IMG/VR virus record: IMGVR_UViG_3300034102_000374
Coordinates: 1-54,437 of that record
From: a virus
Strand: one strand, 5' to 3'
DNA length: 54,437 bases
Part shown: positions 42,201 through 49,783 of the stretch, piece by piece
How the letters are laid out: every line of letters begins with the position of its first letter
Numbering within the stretch: position 1 is the stretch's first letter
Program-made: the position numbers and the translations under genes
Notes under the pieces: generated by a model
What the model saw: only the letters and a program-made list of their open reading frames with translations
The model's database searches: none
Told to the model about the DNA's origin: nothing

Positions 42201-43508
42201 ATTGCAGGAGGCAGTGGTGGTATTGCAATCATGGTTGACCCAAAAACAAATGCTGGATACTACTTTGAAATAATTGCTTTAGATGCAACCAAGGTAAATG
42301 ATTCTGCAAGACAAAATGTCCACGATGTATTATTCTATAAATTAGAAGCAGAAACTTCAAATTTGTCAGGCCCTGCAATACCTATTACTCTTTATGAAGG
42401 TCTTGCGAACATCATTGTAGATGGCGGACAGTTCGTGGGTCAGTATAGAGTAGCAGCAGAACAAAATCCAACTGTCTACGATCTTTCTGTAGAGTACCAG
42501 GATATTGGATCAAAAAGAAAGTTTTTCTTATATCTAAACGACAATCTTATTGCTACAGTTTTTGACGATTCTCCATTAAAGGTATATAACAACCTTGCAC
42601 TTTTTGTTAGAGGATCTTCTAGAGTTATGTTTGAAAATGTTTATGCCTTAGCAAATAACTATTCTCAAAACACATCATTTCAACTAGATACTCCAGTTGC
42701 AAATGTATTTAGTAATTCTGGAATAAGTGCTCAAGATTCATTTAGAAAATACTCAATGAGTGGGGCTGTCCAGGCTGCCTATCTGACTGGCATAAGTTCT
42801 TCCCAACCTCCCAAGTTTAGTATCTACTTTGACGAGTTTGGTACCATCATGAGAGAAGCAGCATCTTTTAATTTTAGATATGATTTAGCATATCCAGCAC
42901 TGTACGCACAGTTATCTCCAACCTTTAATAAGTTAAAGTCCTATGCTGTATCTGGGTTCAGAGCCAGATCATACGGAGCAGAGTTTTTAATTTTTAATAC
43001 AACAGATACAACACTAAGTTTAGACTCAAGTAGCCAAAGTTATTTAAGAGTTCAAGGTATAGCCTTTACAAATCAGTCCACAAACAACTATAGTGTTGAT
43101 GATTACTTTTCAAAAAATAGCAATCTTTCAGACCCACAGTTTGACTCAACAGGTCTTATAACTGCTGTTAATAAAGTTACAAAAAACTATGAAGATATCA
43201 AAGCAAGCAGAATGCTTTACGGAAAAAAAGATTTTTCTTTAGATGTTCCATACGTACAATCAGCCGATGCTGCTGAAAACCTAATGTCCTGGTTAGTTAA
43301 AAAAATAACAAAGCCAAGAAAGTCAATAGGTTTAAAAATATTTGCAAACCCTATGATTCAACTAGGAGATATCGTGGAAGTAGACTATGTTGAAAAAAAT
43401 ATTAATAGGGCTGGATCTGTTGGCTCTAGGTTCGTAGTATATAATATAGAATATTCAAAATCAAAAGACGGACCAGAGATGTCTGTCTTTTTAAGTGAGG
43501 TATTGTAA
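39216..43508 (+). CDS. Large tail-tip protein (tail-associated hub candidate)
   Basis: This 1430-residue protein is coupled to the distal tail gene (TAATG). The N-terminal about 350 residues look like jelly-roll domains. A central part (about 500-640) has SVAQILQDLAVSTQTAMFFDEYNNFIMM, and the end (LKIFANPMIQLGDIVEVDYVEK ... FVVYNIEYSKSKDGPEMSVF) is the pattern of hub-type proteins: a helix-strand repeat followed by a beta barrel. Residues about 925-1180 form a lectin-like or LamG-like region (YKPLSNNFKHFGTRLRVIG ... YYFEIIALD). It probably forms the tip and contacts the cell. No lysozyme or peptidase site is evident. Confidence 0.65.
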   Translation: MFQEKDLLKHIETSSSIKTQSLVVAEWNMNIATNILAVGNYRYRPYDAGSIYRTIPNTFVLENKTSSPAFYYGATDADVVIDGGFDKNDLPFNLIPKKEKLKLLYSLEDCVKPFRPRSGINKAVFQGGKFLHNPDINMARKPRYYMADKNDPFKYWTSFRTENGIEYGTATKTMNGRHMIEDAAPFVVYKDKVPANRLVVKMQTNIGDIDSGRYTNKSGSFPDPYFGELNQTTPNVWKVQVLKNNNWVDAVSFNDQDKRKDGTPIIQSDGYVELAYGLILPKIYSEVFVYRGELSSLSLRPPVGTREGDAYLIVENSGDIGEYHIWYKDEWKIFVPNYGWKFEEPVVDSFTNFVTELTDPTSYTVRGELKYKEFEYISGIRIVVDSMKKFDASFDLIEFSPRLTADLSDRVTSFSLNKSASDLGQSGMPVGQLLASTGNITFFDFDDAFNKNNTLSIIANQNIKNIQIKLYEVLTDARLIDYYVPIKTMYSDGFPKVDNQSKVVSLALRDLYFYFESQTAPEILSTNTSVSAAVSLLLDSIGFSNYVFKRVEGESEMVIPYFFIPPDKSVAQILQDLAVSTQTAMFFDEYNNFIMMSKDFIMPTAAQRPTDLTLYGSSDSAQVEVIKNKDTKPKLANIMELTSQDSEVYNAGQISYTTRHIERTVGTIKAAQMLEQERMYIYKPVLLWEVSGEESTKSINQEVQNNSTYDLSAIPLNSYLSAVAPTVSNGRIINNTMDLGEAIYYLGRYNGYFYANGEIIKFDAVQYNISGTGDVWITSKSEYDTYFASLPFNGKLYPTGLLRIYSEPNYEEVDGLSKLKNGEVAKHGRAQFGTTISEHNAGLNPYWSNNDNVRGVEMDAKYLFKFDQTVPPTTKNVAAGVNNTFALKTTRNGIIKNYFSSKYISESTVNKMLSTQSGTTQSSALVMNGGGFKTTDTPANFLSYVYKPLSNNFKHFGTRLRVIGRIEDNEKNGQTPVGPSELYTVQGKTADEKITIAGGSGGIAIMVDPKTNAGYYFEIIALDATKVNDSARQNVHDVLFYKLEAETSNLSGPAIPITLYEGLANIIVDGGQFVGQYRVAAEQNPTVYDLSVEYQDIGSKRKFFLYLNDNLIATVFDDSPLKVYNNLALFVRGSSRVMFENVYALANNYSQNTSFQLDTPVANVFSNSGISAQDSFRKYSMSGAVQAAYLTGISSSQPPKFSIYFDEFGTIMREAASFNFRYDLAYPALYAQLSPTFNKLKSYAVSGFRARSYGAEFLIFNTTDTTLSLDSSSQSYLRVQGIAFTNQSTNNYSVDDYFSKNSNLSDPQFDSTGLITAVNKVTKNYEDIKASRMLYGKKDFSLDVPYVQSADAAENLMSWLVKKITKPRKSIGLKIFANPMIQLGDIVEVDYVEKNINRAGSVGSRFVVYNIEYSKSKDGPEMSVFLSEVL

Positions 43509-44017
43509 TGGCTACAGATGCAACTGCAAATCAAGCAACATATACCTATACCTGGACTAATGACTTTGGTAGAAGCACTCAAACCAACTCAACCAAGGTC
43601 GCCGTCCCTAATGCCGTTGATGATTTAAATGATCCAATAGCATATGAGGCTATGTTTGAGATTATATTTCAAGATATTGGTGGACAAGAACTAATTAATA
43701 TTTCCAGGGCAGATGCTATAAATGGACAAAACATTATGTATAGCATTGTTAAAAACCTAAAAAATATCATGCTTGAATATAACTCTAATAATATAATTAA
43801 ACTTGGTGGCACATCAGATGTTTTGTTTAAGAACTTTTCAATAAAACTTGAAGACAAGATTCCTAAATACGGTAATGGAAGTAACGGGTCCATAGTCTAC
43901 CTTGAGCAAGGCTCAGGCAACCTGTTAATTGATCTTGTTAACCTAGAAGACGAAGAGCAGGTAGAGATAGAGATAATCAACCAAGGGGGGTATTTTGATG
44001 ATACAATTACTAATTAG
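43508..44017 (+). CDS. Minor tail protein, hypothetical
   Basis: This is a 169-residue protein coupled to the tip gene (TAATG). The N-terminus is Thr/Asn-rich and flexible. The middle has YSIVKNLKNIMLEYNSNNI (helical) and the end is strand-rich and acidic (NLEDEEQVEIEIINQGGYF). No family was recognised. The place in the tail operon suggests a small virion component of the tip or fibre base. Confidence 0.55.
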   Translation: MATDATANQATYTYTWTNDFGRSTQTNSTKVAVPNAVDDLNDPIAYEAMFEIIFQDIGGQELINISRADAINGQNIMYSIVKNLKNIMLEYNSNNIIKLGGTSDVLFKNFSIKLEDKIPKYGNGSNGSIVYLEQGSGNLLIDLVNLEDEEQVEIEIINQGGYFDDTITN

Positions 44018-44025
44018 GAGTAAAA

Positions 44026-45171
44026 ATGATAACTAATACAGGCCAGTCAATTCTGGCAAAATACCTTGTAGGTCAGGCACCAGCCTATGCCTCATATATT
44101 GCAATTGGCTGTGGAGCCAAACCAGTATCATCTTCTTATACATTTTCAGAGGCTGAGATGACTGCTATGAGAGCAAAAGAATCTTTGGACTTTGAGATGT
44201 TTAGAATACCAGTAACATCAAGAGGATACGTTACTGAAGACGGAGTATCTAAGATTGTCTTTACTGGAGAACTTCCAACGCTAGACAGATATGATATAAC
44301 AGAGGTTGGCATTTGGTCTGCGGGATCAAACCCAAGTGCAAACTTTAACGATAGCCGATCAATCTTTTTATTTAATAAAGATGAAACTTGGAAGTATAAC
44401 AATACAGCCCTTGTTCCAATTGAAACTAGATTAGACGTTGCTGGAGACATTCAGACAACTAGCAAAGCATTTATAACAAATGCAGATAACCCAACCTTTA
44501 CAAATTCAACTAGATCAAACAGGTATGAAGGTTCTAGGTTTTTAAATAGTATTGTAGTCCTTAGAGGAGATGTTTCAGATATTGAGATAGACCCAGTTAC
44601 TGATGAACTTACGCTAGGGACTGCTCTTTCCCCTCACCTAGTATTAACAGGAGCAACTCTAGATTTTGATAAGTCATCACCAAAAGACGAGTTAAGGCTA
44701 GCCTTCTCAGTAATAAACAAAGACTCTACAAGAAATGTACAGCCTCACGATGTAAGAATTATTCTAGAGTTTGCAGAGGGAGATGTCTACAACGTTGGAG
44801 AGTACGCAAGGTTTGAAACAGTACTAAGCAGTACTGATCCAGACGTAGATTTTGAAAATCAAAGATATTTTATTTCTGTTGCAAAGTTTGAAGAATTAAA
44901 TAGGAGTTCTGGATTTACTTGGAAAAATGCAGATGTAGTTAAAGCGTATGTCACAGTAACAGAAAAGAATGAAGTCACAGAAGAGGTGTTTATTTCAGAC
45001 GAATTCTATGTTTGTCTAGATGCTTTAAGGCTAGAAAACACACAAAATCAAAATCCAATTTATGGATTAACTGGATATTCAGTTGTAAAAAGTCTAAACT
45101 CAAGGCCAGTTACAAAAATTGCAAACAGTTCAAACCACATTGAGTTTAGGTTTGGCTTGGATGTAATGTAA
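44026..45171 (+). CDS. Tail-tip/fibre-base virion protein
   Basis: This is a 381-residue protein with Shine-Dalgarno AGGAG. The N-terminus (MITNTGQSILAKYLVGQAPAY, then YIAIGCGAKP) is typical of phage baseplate-periphery and fibre-attachment proteins, with an EVGIWSAGSNPS segment near residue 93. The rest is beta-rich (DIEIDPVTDELTLGTALSP, VRIILEFAEGD). It ends in a TAATG overlap with the next gene. It is likely to link fibres to the tip. Confidence 0.65.
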   Translation: MITNTGQSILAKYLVGQAPAYASYIAIGCGAKPVSSSYTFSEAEMTAMRAKESLDFEMFRIPVTSRGYVTEDGVSKIVFTGELPTLDRYDITEVGIWSAGSNPSANFNDSRSIFLFNKDETWKYNNTALVPIETRLDVAGDIQTTSKAFITNADNPTFTNSTRSNRYEGSRFLNSIVVLRGDVSDIEIDPVTDELTLGTALSPHLVLTGATLDFDKSSPKDELRLAFSVINKDSTRNVQPHDVRIILEFAEGDVYNVGEYARFETVLSSTDPDVDFENQRYFISVAKFEELNRSSGFTWKNADVVKAYVTVTEKNEVTEEVFISDEFYVCLDALRLENTQNQNPIYGLTGYSVVKSLNSRPVTKIANSSNHIEFRFGLDVM

Positions 45172-45665
45172 TGGCACTGACCGATCTTGAGCCAGACAAA
45201 GAAATCAAAAAGGCAATAGTCTTAAAAGAAGATCTCCCATCTCTTAGTTTAAGTAGGCTAGGGTATTTTGTTAGGTATAGAGTGGTATCAAATGACAAGA
45301 ATAGATCCTCTCACTGGTCTCCATACTACTTTTTACCAAATGGGGTTATACCCAAAGTACCTTGCTCTGTTGGAGTTGCAGGAGGACAATTGAAGGTAAT
45401 TACCATGGTTTGGCAACATCCCAAGGCTTCAAGTGATCCTGGTGAGACTGAAACATCTATCTTTAAAGAATATGATGTGTACATTAAGACTAATCTAACT
45501 AATGATAAGTGGGTTCACCTTGAAACCGTACCTGCAACATCGCTTAGAATACTTGTTCCATCTGGAGTAACTTCCTTTCAGGTTGCAGTTCAGGTACCTG
45601 TCTATCCTAAGAATTATTCTGCAGATGCAGCAATCTTTACTTTAGAAACTCCGATAGTGGTATAA
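45171..45665 (+). CDS. Small virion protein with FN3-like fold
   Basis: This is a 164-residue protein. The strand order YFVRYRVVSNDKNRSSHWSP, VGVAGGQLKVITMVWQHP, YDVYIKTNLTNDKWVHLETV and FQVAVQVPVYPKNYS resembles one or two fibronectin-III-like beta sandwiches. It is coupled to the upstream gene (TAATG). Its stop codon (TAA, 45663-45665) lies inside the promoter of the next gene. A virion accessory protein of the tail tip is likely. Confidence 0.6.
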   Translation: MALTDLEPDKEIKKAIVLKEDLPSLSLSRLGYFVRYRVVSNDKNRSSHWSPYYFLPNGVIPKVPCSVGVAGGQLKVITMVWQHPKASSDPGETETSIFKEYDVYIKTNLTNDKWVHLETVPATSLRILVPSGVTSFQVAVQVPVYPKNYSADAAIFTLETPIVV

Positions 45666-45666
45666 T
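45658..45666 (+). promoter_or_regulatory. Extended -10 promoter overlapping a stop codon, leaderless start
   Basis: TGGTATAAT spans the TAA of the upstream gene and ends 6 bases before the ATG at 45673, so the start site falls on the ATG. No Shine-Dalgarno is present. Confidence 0.65.
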
Positions 45667-45672
45667 TATAGT

Positions 45673-46116
45673 ATGGCAAAAATACCCTTACCTGAGCGTG
45701 GACAACCACTAGATGTAGCATATGTTTATGAGTTAGCCCAAGCAGTCAACGAGTTATCAAAAGAGGTCTCTCCAGCAACCTATGACTATGTAACTGTTCA
45801 GACAGCAGACAACGGTCCACAAAATAGAAAGGTTACAGAGGTTAGGGTTATTGGTGCACTTGTTAAAGTTGCAAGTAGCAAGTCTGTTACCCCTGGTGAG
45901 CAAATTTCTTTTTCACATTCATTTACAGGAGAGTTTAGATTCCCCCCAATTGTTACTGCTACCCCAATAAACGTAGGACAAACTCCTGCTGGAGCAAGCG
46001 TATCTTTAATATTAAATGATCCATCTACGTCTTCTGTTACTGGGTTTGTTAAGTTTAACACATCTGGAGATGCTTCTCTTAATGTTAACTTAATTATCAT
46101 TGGTATACCAAACTAA
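45673..46116 (+). CDS. Small fibre/virion protein, hypothetical
   Basis: This is a 147-residue protein. The first 35 residues are helical (VAYVYELAQAVNELSKEV), with the rest a beta domain: FSHSFTGEFRFPPIVTATPI and a final VNLIIIGIPN. A helical N-terminus plus a compact beta head is a common design of short trimeric fibres or lectin-like tips. No family name is recognised. It closes the tail operon and may be transcribed from its own leaderless promoter. Confidence 0.6.
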   Translation: MAKIPLPERGQPLDVAYVYELAQAVNELSKEVSPATYDYVTVQTADNGPQNRKVTEVRVIGALVKVASSKSVTPGEQISFSHSFTGEFRFPPIVTATPINVGQTPAGASVSLILNDPSTSSVTGFVKFNTSGDASLNVNLIIIGIPN

Positions 46117-46307
46117 TGCTAAAATGTAAAAAATGTAAAGGCAGAATGTTTCTTGACAGACAATACAGCACAATCGGACACCTTGAGACATATTGCATGG
46201 CTTGTGGATCAAGAGATTTTTTTAATCCACCAACAAGTTCTGCGGAGGGTTTATGGCTATTAAAAAGGGAAGTATCGAGAGCGAAGGCTACAATGTCCTC
46301 CCTGTAA
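46116..46307 (+). CDS. Small zinc-ribbon protein
   Basis: This 63-residue protein has two CxxC knuckles, C4/C7 (CKKC) and C27/C30 (CMAC), 19 residues apart, a classical zinc ribbon. It is coupled to the previous gene (TAATG). The last 18 codons overlap the first 55 bases of the next gene in another frame. Proteins of this kind bind nucleic acid or RNA polymerase. At the junction of virion and replication genes a regulatory role is possible, although not shown. Confidence 0.65.
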   Translation: MLKCKKCKGRMFLDRQYSTIGHLETYCMACGSRDFFNPPTSSAEGLWLLKREVSRAKATMSSL

Positions 46308-46795
46308 TTCCAGGGAATAAAAAGGTCTGGTTTTTAAATGGAGACCTAGTTCGAGTGCACCATTTAAATAAATCTAATGGAATAATGTCTGTTTATAATA
46401 TCACAAAAGATCAAATTGAAAGTTGTTTAGTTTCTGATTTTAAAAAGAAAAGAGAACGGGCCTATACCGTTAGAGAGACTGCTGATTTAGTTAATCGTCA
46501 TAAAAAATATATGCCATCACTAATGAAACGAGGAGTCATCCCATTTCCAACGGGATCTCAAAAGGGTGGGGCCAGAGGATTCCAAGTAAGATCATATTAC
46601 TCAGAATCGCAAGTAAAAGAGATACGTGATATACTTGCTACATACCATATTGGTAGGCCAAGAAAAGACAAATTAATAACAAATGATATTACGCCTAGCA
46701 AACAAGAGTTGACACGAAGAATGGGCGATGGTATACTTACATATAGAAGAACAGAAGACGGACAGTTTGTTCCAATTTGGAGCGAGTCTATTTAA
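46253..46795 (+). CDS. HTH (MerR/excisionase-like) DNA-binding protein with AT-hook-like motif
   Basis: This 180-residue protein starts at an ATG behind GGAGGG (46244-46249). Residues about 70-98 (AYTVRETADLVNRHKKYMPSL-like) are a winged-helix DNA-binding motif of the MerR/excisionase kind, followed by RGVIPFPTG. Residues near 144-148 (GRPRK) resemble an AT-hook core, which fits an AT-rich genome. The N-terminal about 65 residues look like a small beta domain. It overlaps the zinc-ribbon gene by 55 bases. A regulator of the switch between late and replication genes is a reasonable guess. Confidence 0.65.
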   Translation: MAIKKGSIESEGYNVLPVIPGNKKVWFLNGDLVRVHHLNKSNGIMSVYNITKDQIESCLVSDFKKKRERAYTVRETADLVNRHKKYMPSLMKRGVIPFPTGSQKGGARGFQVRSYYSESQVKEIRDILATYHIGRPRKDKLITNDITPSKQELTRRMGDGILTYRRTEDGQFVPIWSESI

Positions 46796-46808
46796 CGAAG
46801 GGTATGAA

Positions 46809-47015
46809 ATGGAAAACGAAGACACAAAGGTATCTGTTACACTTGGATACACGCTTAACCTAGGAAACTTTCAATCGCTAAGGCTTGACCTTGGGGTAGT
46901 TGACACAAGACGTAATGGAGAAACTGCAGACCAGGCTTTTGAGCGAGTCTACAAGTTTGTTGAAGATAAACTGACTGATAAGATTAACGAAGCAAAGGCA
47001 GAGATTAACGAATAA
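46809..47015 (+). CDS. Small acidic protein, hypothetical
   Basis: This is a 68-residue protein from the ATG at 46809, with GAAGGG (46797-46802) as ribosome site. A longer in-frame version from 46728 would overlap the HTH gene and is not supported. It has a beta start (KVSVTLGYTLNLGNFQSLRLDLGV) and a helical end (FERVYKFVEDKLTDKINEAK). This resembles small phage proteins of unknown role near replication genes. It overlaps the next gene by one base (TAATG). Confidence 0.6.
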   Translation: MENEDTKVSVTLGYTLNLGNFQSLRLDLGVVDTRRNGETADQAFERVYKFVEDKLTDKINEAKAEINE

Positions 47016-47323
47016 TGGCTGAGCGCAAAGACCGTATGGCTTTGCTTTCAAGATACAGCAAGTATCATACCGCAAGGTACGAATCAAAGCCATCCCTTAA
47101 TCTAAATGTAGAACAGTGGGCTTCAGATGCCCTAGTTGAATCATACGGAATTTCAGGGTGTTACGATATACTTGAGTATTACTTTAAGGTTGCAGAGAAT
47201 CCATCTTGGAATTACTTTGCATATAATGCAGAAAAGATTTTACAAGCACAAAAAGATAAAAGCAGAGATGACAACGAGAGAGCAGAGCGTAGAAGAATGG
47301 CAAAGGAGTGGCTAAGTGAATAA
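47015..47323 (+). CDS. Hypothetical protein before the helicase (loader-position)
   Basis: This is a 102-residue, mainly helical protein, rich in charged residues at the C-terminus (KDKSRDDNERAERRRMAKEW). The central part (WASDALVESYGISGCYDILEYYFKVAENPSWNYFAYN) is conserved-looking but not recognised. It overlaps the helicase gene by eight bases, so both are made together. Helicase loaders often sit here, but no loader motif is visible. Confidence 0.6.
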   Translation: MAERKDRMALLSRYSKYHTARYESKPSLNLNVEQWASDALVESYGISGCYDILEYYFKVAENPSWNYFAYNAEKILQAQKDKSRDDNERAERRRMAKEWLSE

Positions 47324-48536
47324 TACAGAGTCCAAACTAATTACTGCAGTTCTTCAAGATAAGCAGATCCATATACTTCTGCAGGCAAATGTTGATAACC
47401 TTCTAAGAACTCACGGAGATATCTGGAACTTCATCAGACTCTATTTTGAAAACAATAAGTCTTTACCACCTGCAGAACTTGTAACAGAAAAGTTTAGAGA
47501 CTTTGCCCCAATAGCAAATGTAGGAGCAACCAAGCACCACCTTGAAGAGTTGCAGGGTGAGTACCTAAATGACAGCCTTAAAGATATTCTAAGATCAGCA
47601 GCAGGAAATGTTCAAAACAATCAGGGAACTATTGCTCTAAATGATTTAATTACTCAGACATCTGAGTTAAAAAAGAATACTGCAGCCATTCGTGACATTG
47701 ATGTTACGGATCTTGAATCAGCAGTAGCATACTTTGAAAACCTAAAGGTTCAGCAAGCAGCAGGTCATGTTGGAATTAAAACTAACCTACCAGGGTTTGA
47801 TAACTATCTTCCTTCTGGAATTATGCCAGGGCAGTTAGGAGTCTTTCTAGCATACCCAGGTATAGGAAAGTCTTGGATGGCTCTGTACTTCGCTGTACAG
47901 GCCTGGAAGCAGGGTAGAACACCCCTTGTAATCTCTCTTGAGATGTCAGAAACAGAAGTTCGTAATCGTGTATTTACTATTATGGGTGAAGGACTTTGGT
48001 CTCACAGAAAGTTAAGCAATGGAGATGTTGAACTAGATACTCTTAAGGCTTGGCATGCTAAGCATTTACAGGGTAAGCCAGAGTTCCATATCATTTCAAA
48101 CGATCAGGGTGGAGAGATTAACCCTTCAGTGCTTCGTGGAAAGATTGACCAGTACAAGCCAGACTTTGTAATCGTTGACTACCTTCAGTTGATGGCTCCT
48201 AATCAGAAGTCAGATAATGAAACAGTACGAATGAAGAACCTTTCAAGAGAACTTAAACTTATGGCTATTGGTGAAGAAGTCCCAATCATTGCTATCTCAT
48301 CTGCTACGCCAGACGATGTTAATGATCTTAGTGGGGTTCCTACGCTTGGTCAGACCGCTTGGTCAAGACAGATTGCTTATGATGCAGACTGGGTTATTGC
48401 TCTTGGTAGAGCATCAAATAGTGATATTATTGAATGCGCTTTTAGAAAGAACCGTAATGGGTTTATGGGAGACTTCCTTGTACAGGTTGACTTTGACAAG
48501 GGATACTACAGATATAAAGATTATGAAGATAAGTAG
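47316..48536 (+). CDS. DnaB-type replicative helicase
   Basis: This is a 406-residue protein beginning at GTG, overlapping the upstream gene by eight bases. The N-terminal about 110 residues are helical, a DnaB-like N-domain. The RecA-type ATPase core follows: Walker A at A179-YPGIG-K185-S186 (FLAYPGIGKSWM), and Walker B with D288 in VIVDYLQLM. The SLEMSETEV motif that follows Walker A in DnaB-family helicases is present. The end (ALGRASNSDIIECAFRKNRNG) is typical of the DnaB core. It unwinds DNA at the fork and works with the primase encoded next. It is shorter than the 471-residue E. coli DnaB. Confidence 0.92.
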   Translation: MNNTESKLITAVLQDKQIHILLQANVDNLLRTHGDIWNFIRLYFENNKSLPPAELVTEKFRDFAPIANVGATKHHLEELQGEYLNDSLKDILRSAAGNVQNNQGTIALNDLITQTSELKKNTAAIRDIDVTDLESAVAYFENLKVQQAAGHVGIKTNLPGFDNYLPSGIMPGQLGVFLAYPGIGKSWMALYFAVQAWKQGRTPLVISLEMSETEVRNRVFTIMGEGLWSHRKLSNGDVELDTLKAWHAKHLQGKPEFHIISNDQGGEINPSVLRGKIDQYKPDFVIVDYLQLMAPNQKSDNETVRMKNLSRELKLMAIGEEVPIIAISSATPDDVNDLSGVPTLGQTAWSRQIAYDADWVIALGRASNSDIIECAFRKNRNGFMGDFLVQVDFDKGYYRYKDYEDK

Positions 48537-48537
48537 T

Positions 48538-48543
48538 TATAAT
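48538..48543 (+). promoter_or_regulatory. Possible -10 element before the 115-residue gene
   Basis: TATAAT ends 5 bases before the ATG at 48549. There is no TG extension and no -35. If used, the mRNA would be leaderless. Confidence is low because the element overlaps the end of the helicase gene. Confidence 0.35.
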
Positions 48544-48548
48544 ATGGT

Positions 48549-48896
48549 ATGCAGCACGAGAATCTTCCTCCTACCTTCTATCACCATAGACCTATCAAAA
48601 AGTTCTATCTTGACGGGGTCATCCACGATGAGTCAGCGCTTGGTAGGCTGAAGGATGAATACATCAGGCTCCTGGATTCAGAAATGCGACTATCAGGATA
48701 TGTGCCACGGCTTGACATAACTCCAGATTTTACGCTAGACTATAACCACAAGAAAAAATATTTTGAGTTTCAACTAACAGTACACGGGACATACACGGGA
48801 AGAAGACAAAGCGAATGGATAGCAGGAATAGACGTAAGCACACCAATCTTTATACAAAAGAGCAAATCAAAAGAGTTCTCACGGGAACAGGTGTAA
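48549..48896 (+). CDS. Hypothetical protein overlapping the primase start
   Basis: This is a 115-residue protein between helicase and primase. It has a basic N-terminus (NLPPTFYHHRPIKKFYLDG), a helix (LGRLKDEYIRLLDSEMRLSGY) and a beta hairpin (YNHKKKYFEFQLTVHGTYTG). No family was recognised. Its last 82 bases overlap the primase gene in another frame. The overlap may mean coupled translation. A small partner of the primase or helicase is possible but not shown. Confidence 0.6.
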   Translation: MQHENLPPTFYHHRPIKKFYLDGVIHDESALGRLKDEYIRLLDSEMRLSGYVPRLDITPDFTLDYNHKKKYFEFQLTVHGTYTGRRQSEWIAGIDVSTPIFIQKSKSKEFSREQV

Positions 48897-49759
48897 CGAT
48901 TGAGTCTGAGGTTGACTCAGACTATATTATTTTCTGTCCATATCACAATAACAACAGGACCCCAGCAGGAGAAATAGACAAGTCAAATGGAACATTCTTC
49001 TGTTTTGCTTGTCACCACGTTACGGGATTGACAGAGTTTGTTATGCACATGTCTAATAGAACATACTTTGAGGCTGCAAGATTTATCAAAAGCAAAGAAA
49101 CAGAAACAAGCATAGAACAGGATGTAGACAGGGCCCTTTATAAAAAACCAGAGTTTACTTTGTTTGACGAGGTTGTTATCAAAAGACTACATAATGAATT
49201 ACTATCTTCTAGCAGAGCAAAAGATTATTTTAACTATAGGAAAATTACCAAAGAGTCAGCATCAAAATTTTCTTTAGGCTATTCAGAAAAACAAGATATG
49301 GTAACTGTTCCAGTACATAGTCCAGACGGATTAGCAATTGGATTTGTTGGAAGATCTATTGAGGGCAAAGAGTTTAAGAACACCCCAGGTCTGCCAAAGT
49401 CTAAAACACTGTTTAACCTTCATAGAGTTAAGACTTCTGGTAAAGTCTACATAGTTGAATCATCATTTGATGCCATTAGGCTTGACCAGTGTGGCTTTCC
49501 AGCAGTAGCAACATTGGGATCTAATGTGTCAAACATACAAATAGAATTGCTTCAGAAGTACTTTAATGATATAATTGTCATTGCGGATAACGATGAAGCA
49601 GGTGGAAATATGAAAACTAAGATAGTTGAAAAACTTGGTTCTCGTGTATCTGTAATACAATTAAATAAAGAATATAAAGATATAGGCGACATGGACGATA
49701 AGTCAATTCAAGAACTGGACTTCCAGTTTGACAAATCAATACAGTCTATGCTAAACTAA
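48815..49759 (+). CDS. DnaG-type primase
   Basis: This 314-residue protein has a CHC2-type zinc finger (C41/H44 in CPYHNNN and C63/C66 in CFACHH). Residues about 110-200 are the core region (YFNYRKITKESASKFSLGY), and a TOPRIM fold follows: E215 (VESSFDAI) and the metal-binding D258-N-D260 (ADNDEAG). It makes RNA primers for the polymerase. It is far shorter than E. coli DnaG (581 residues), lacking the C-terminal helicase-binding domain, so it may contact the helicase by another route. No helicase part is fused to it. Confidence 0.9.
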   Translation: MDSRNRRKHTNLYTKEQIKRVLTGTGVTIESEVDSDYIIFCPYHNNNRTPAGEIDKSNGTFFCFACHHVTGLTEFVMHMSNRTYFEAARFIKSKETETSIEQDVDRALYKKPEFTLFDEVVIKRLHNELLSSSRAKDYFNYRKITKESASKFSLGYSEKQDMVTVPVHSPDGLAIGFVGRSIEGKEFKNTPGLPKSKTLFNLHRVKTSGKVYIVESSFDAIRLDQCGFPAVATLGSNVSNIQIELLQKYFNDIIVIADNDEAGGNMKTKIVEKLGSRVSVIQLNKEYKDIGDMDDKSIQELDFQFDKSIQSMLN

Positions 49760-49783
49760 CATAATACAGAAAAGAGAAAACAC

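Noticed and set aside
46728-46808. Longer start for the 68-residue protein
   Set aside because: The extra 27 residues are an out-of-frame reading of the HTH gene. GAAGGG fits the ATG at 46809.
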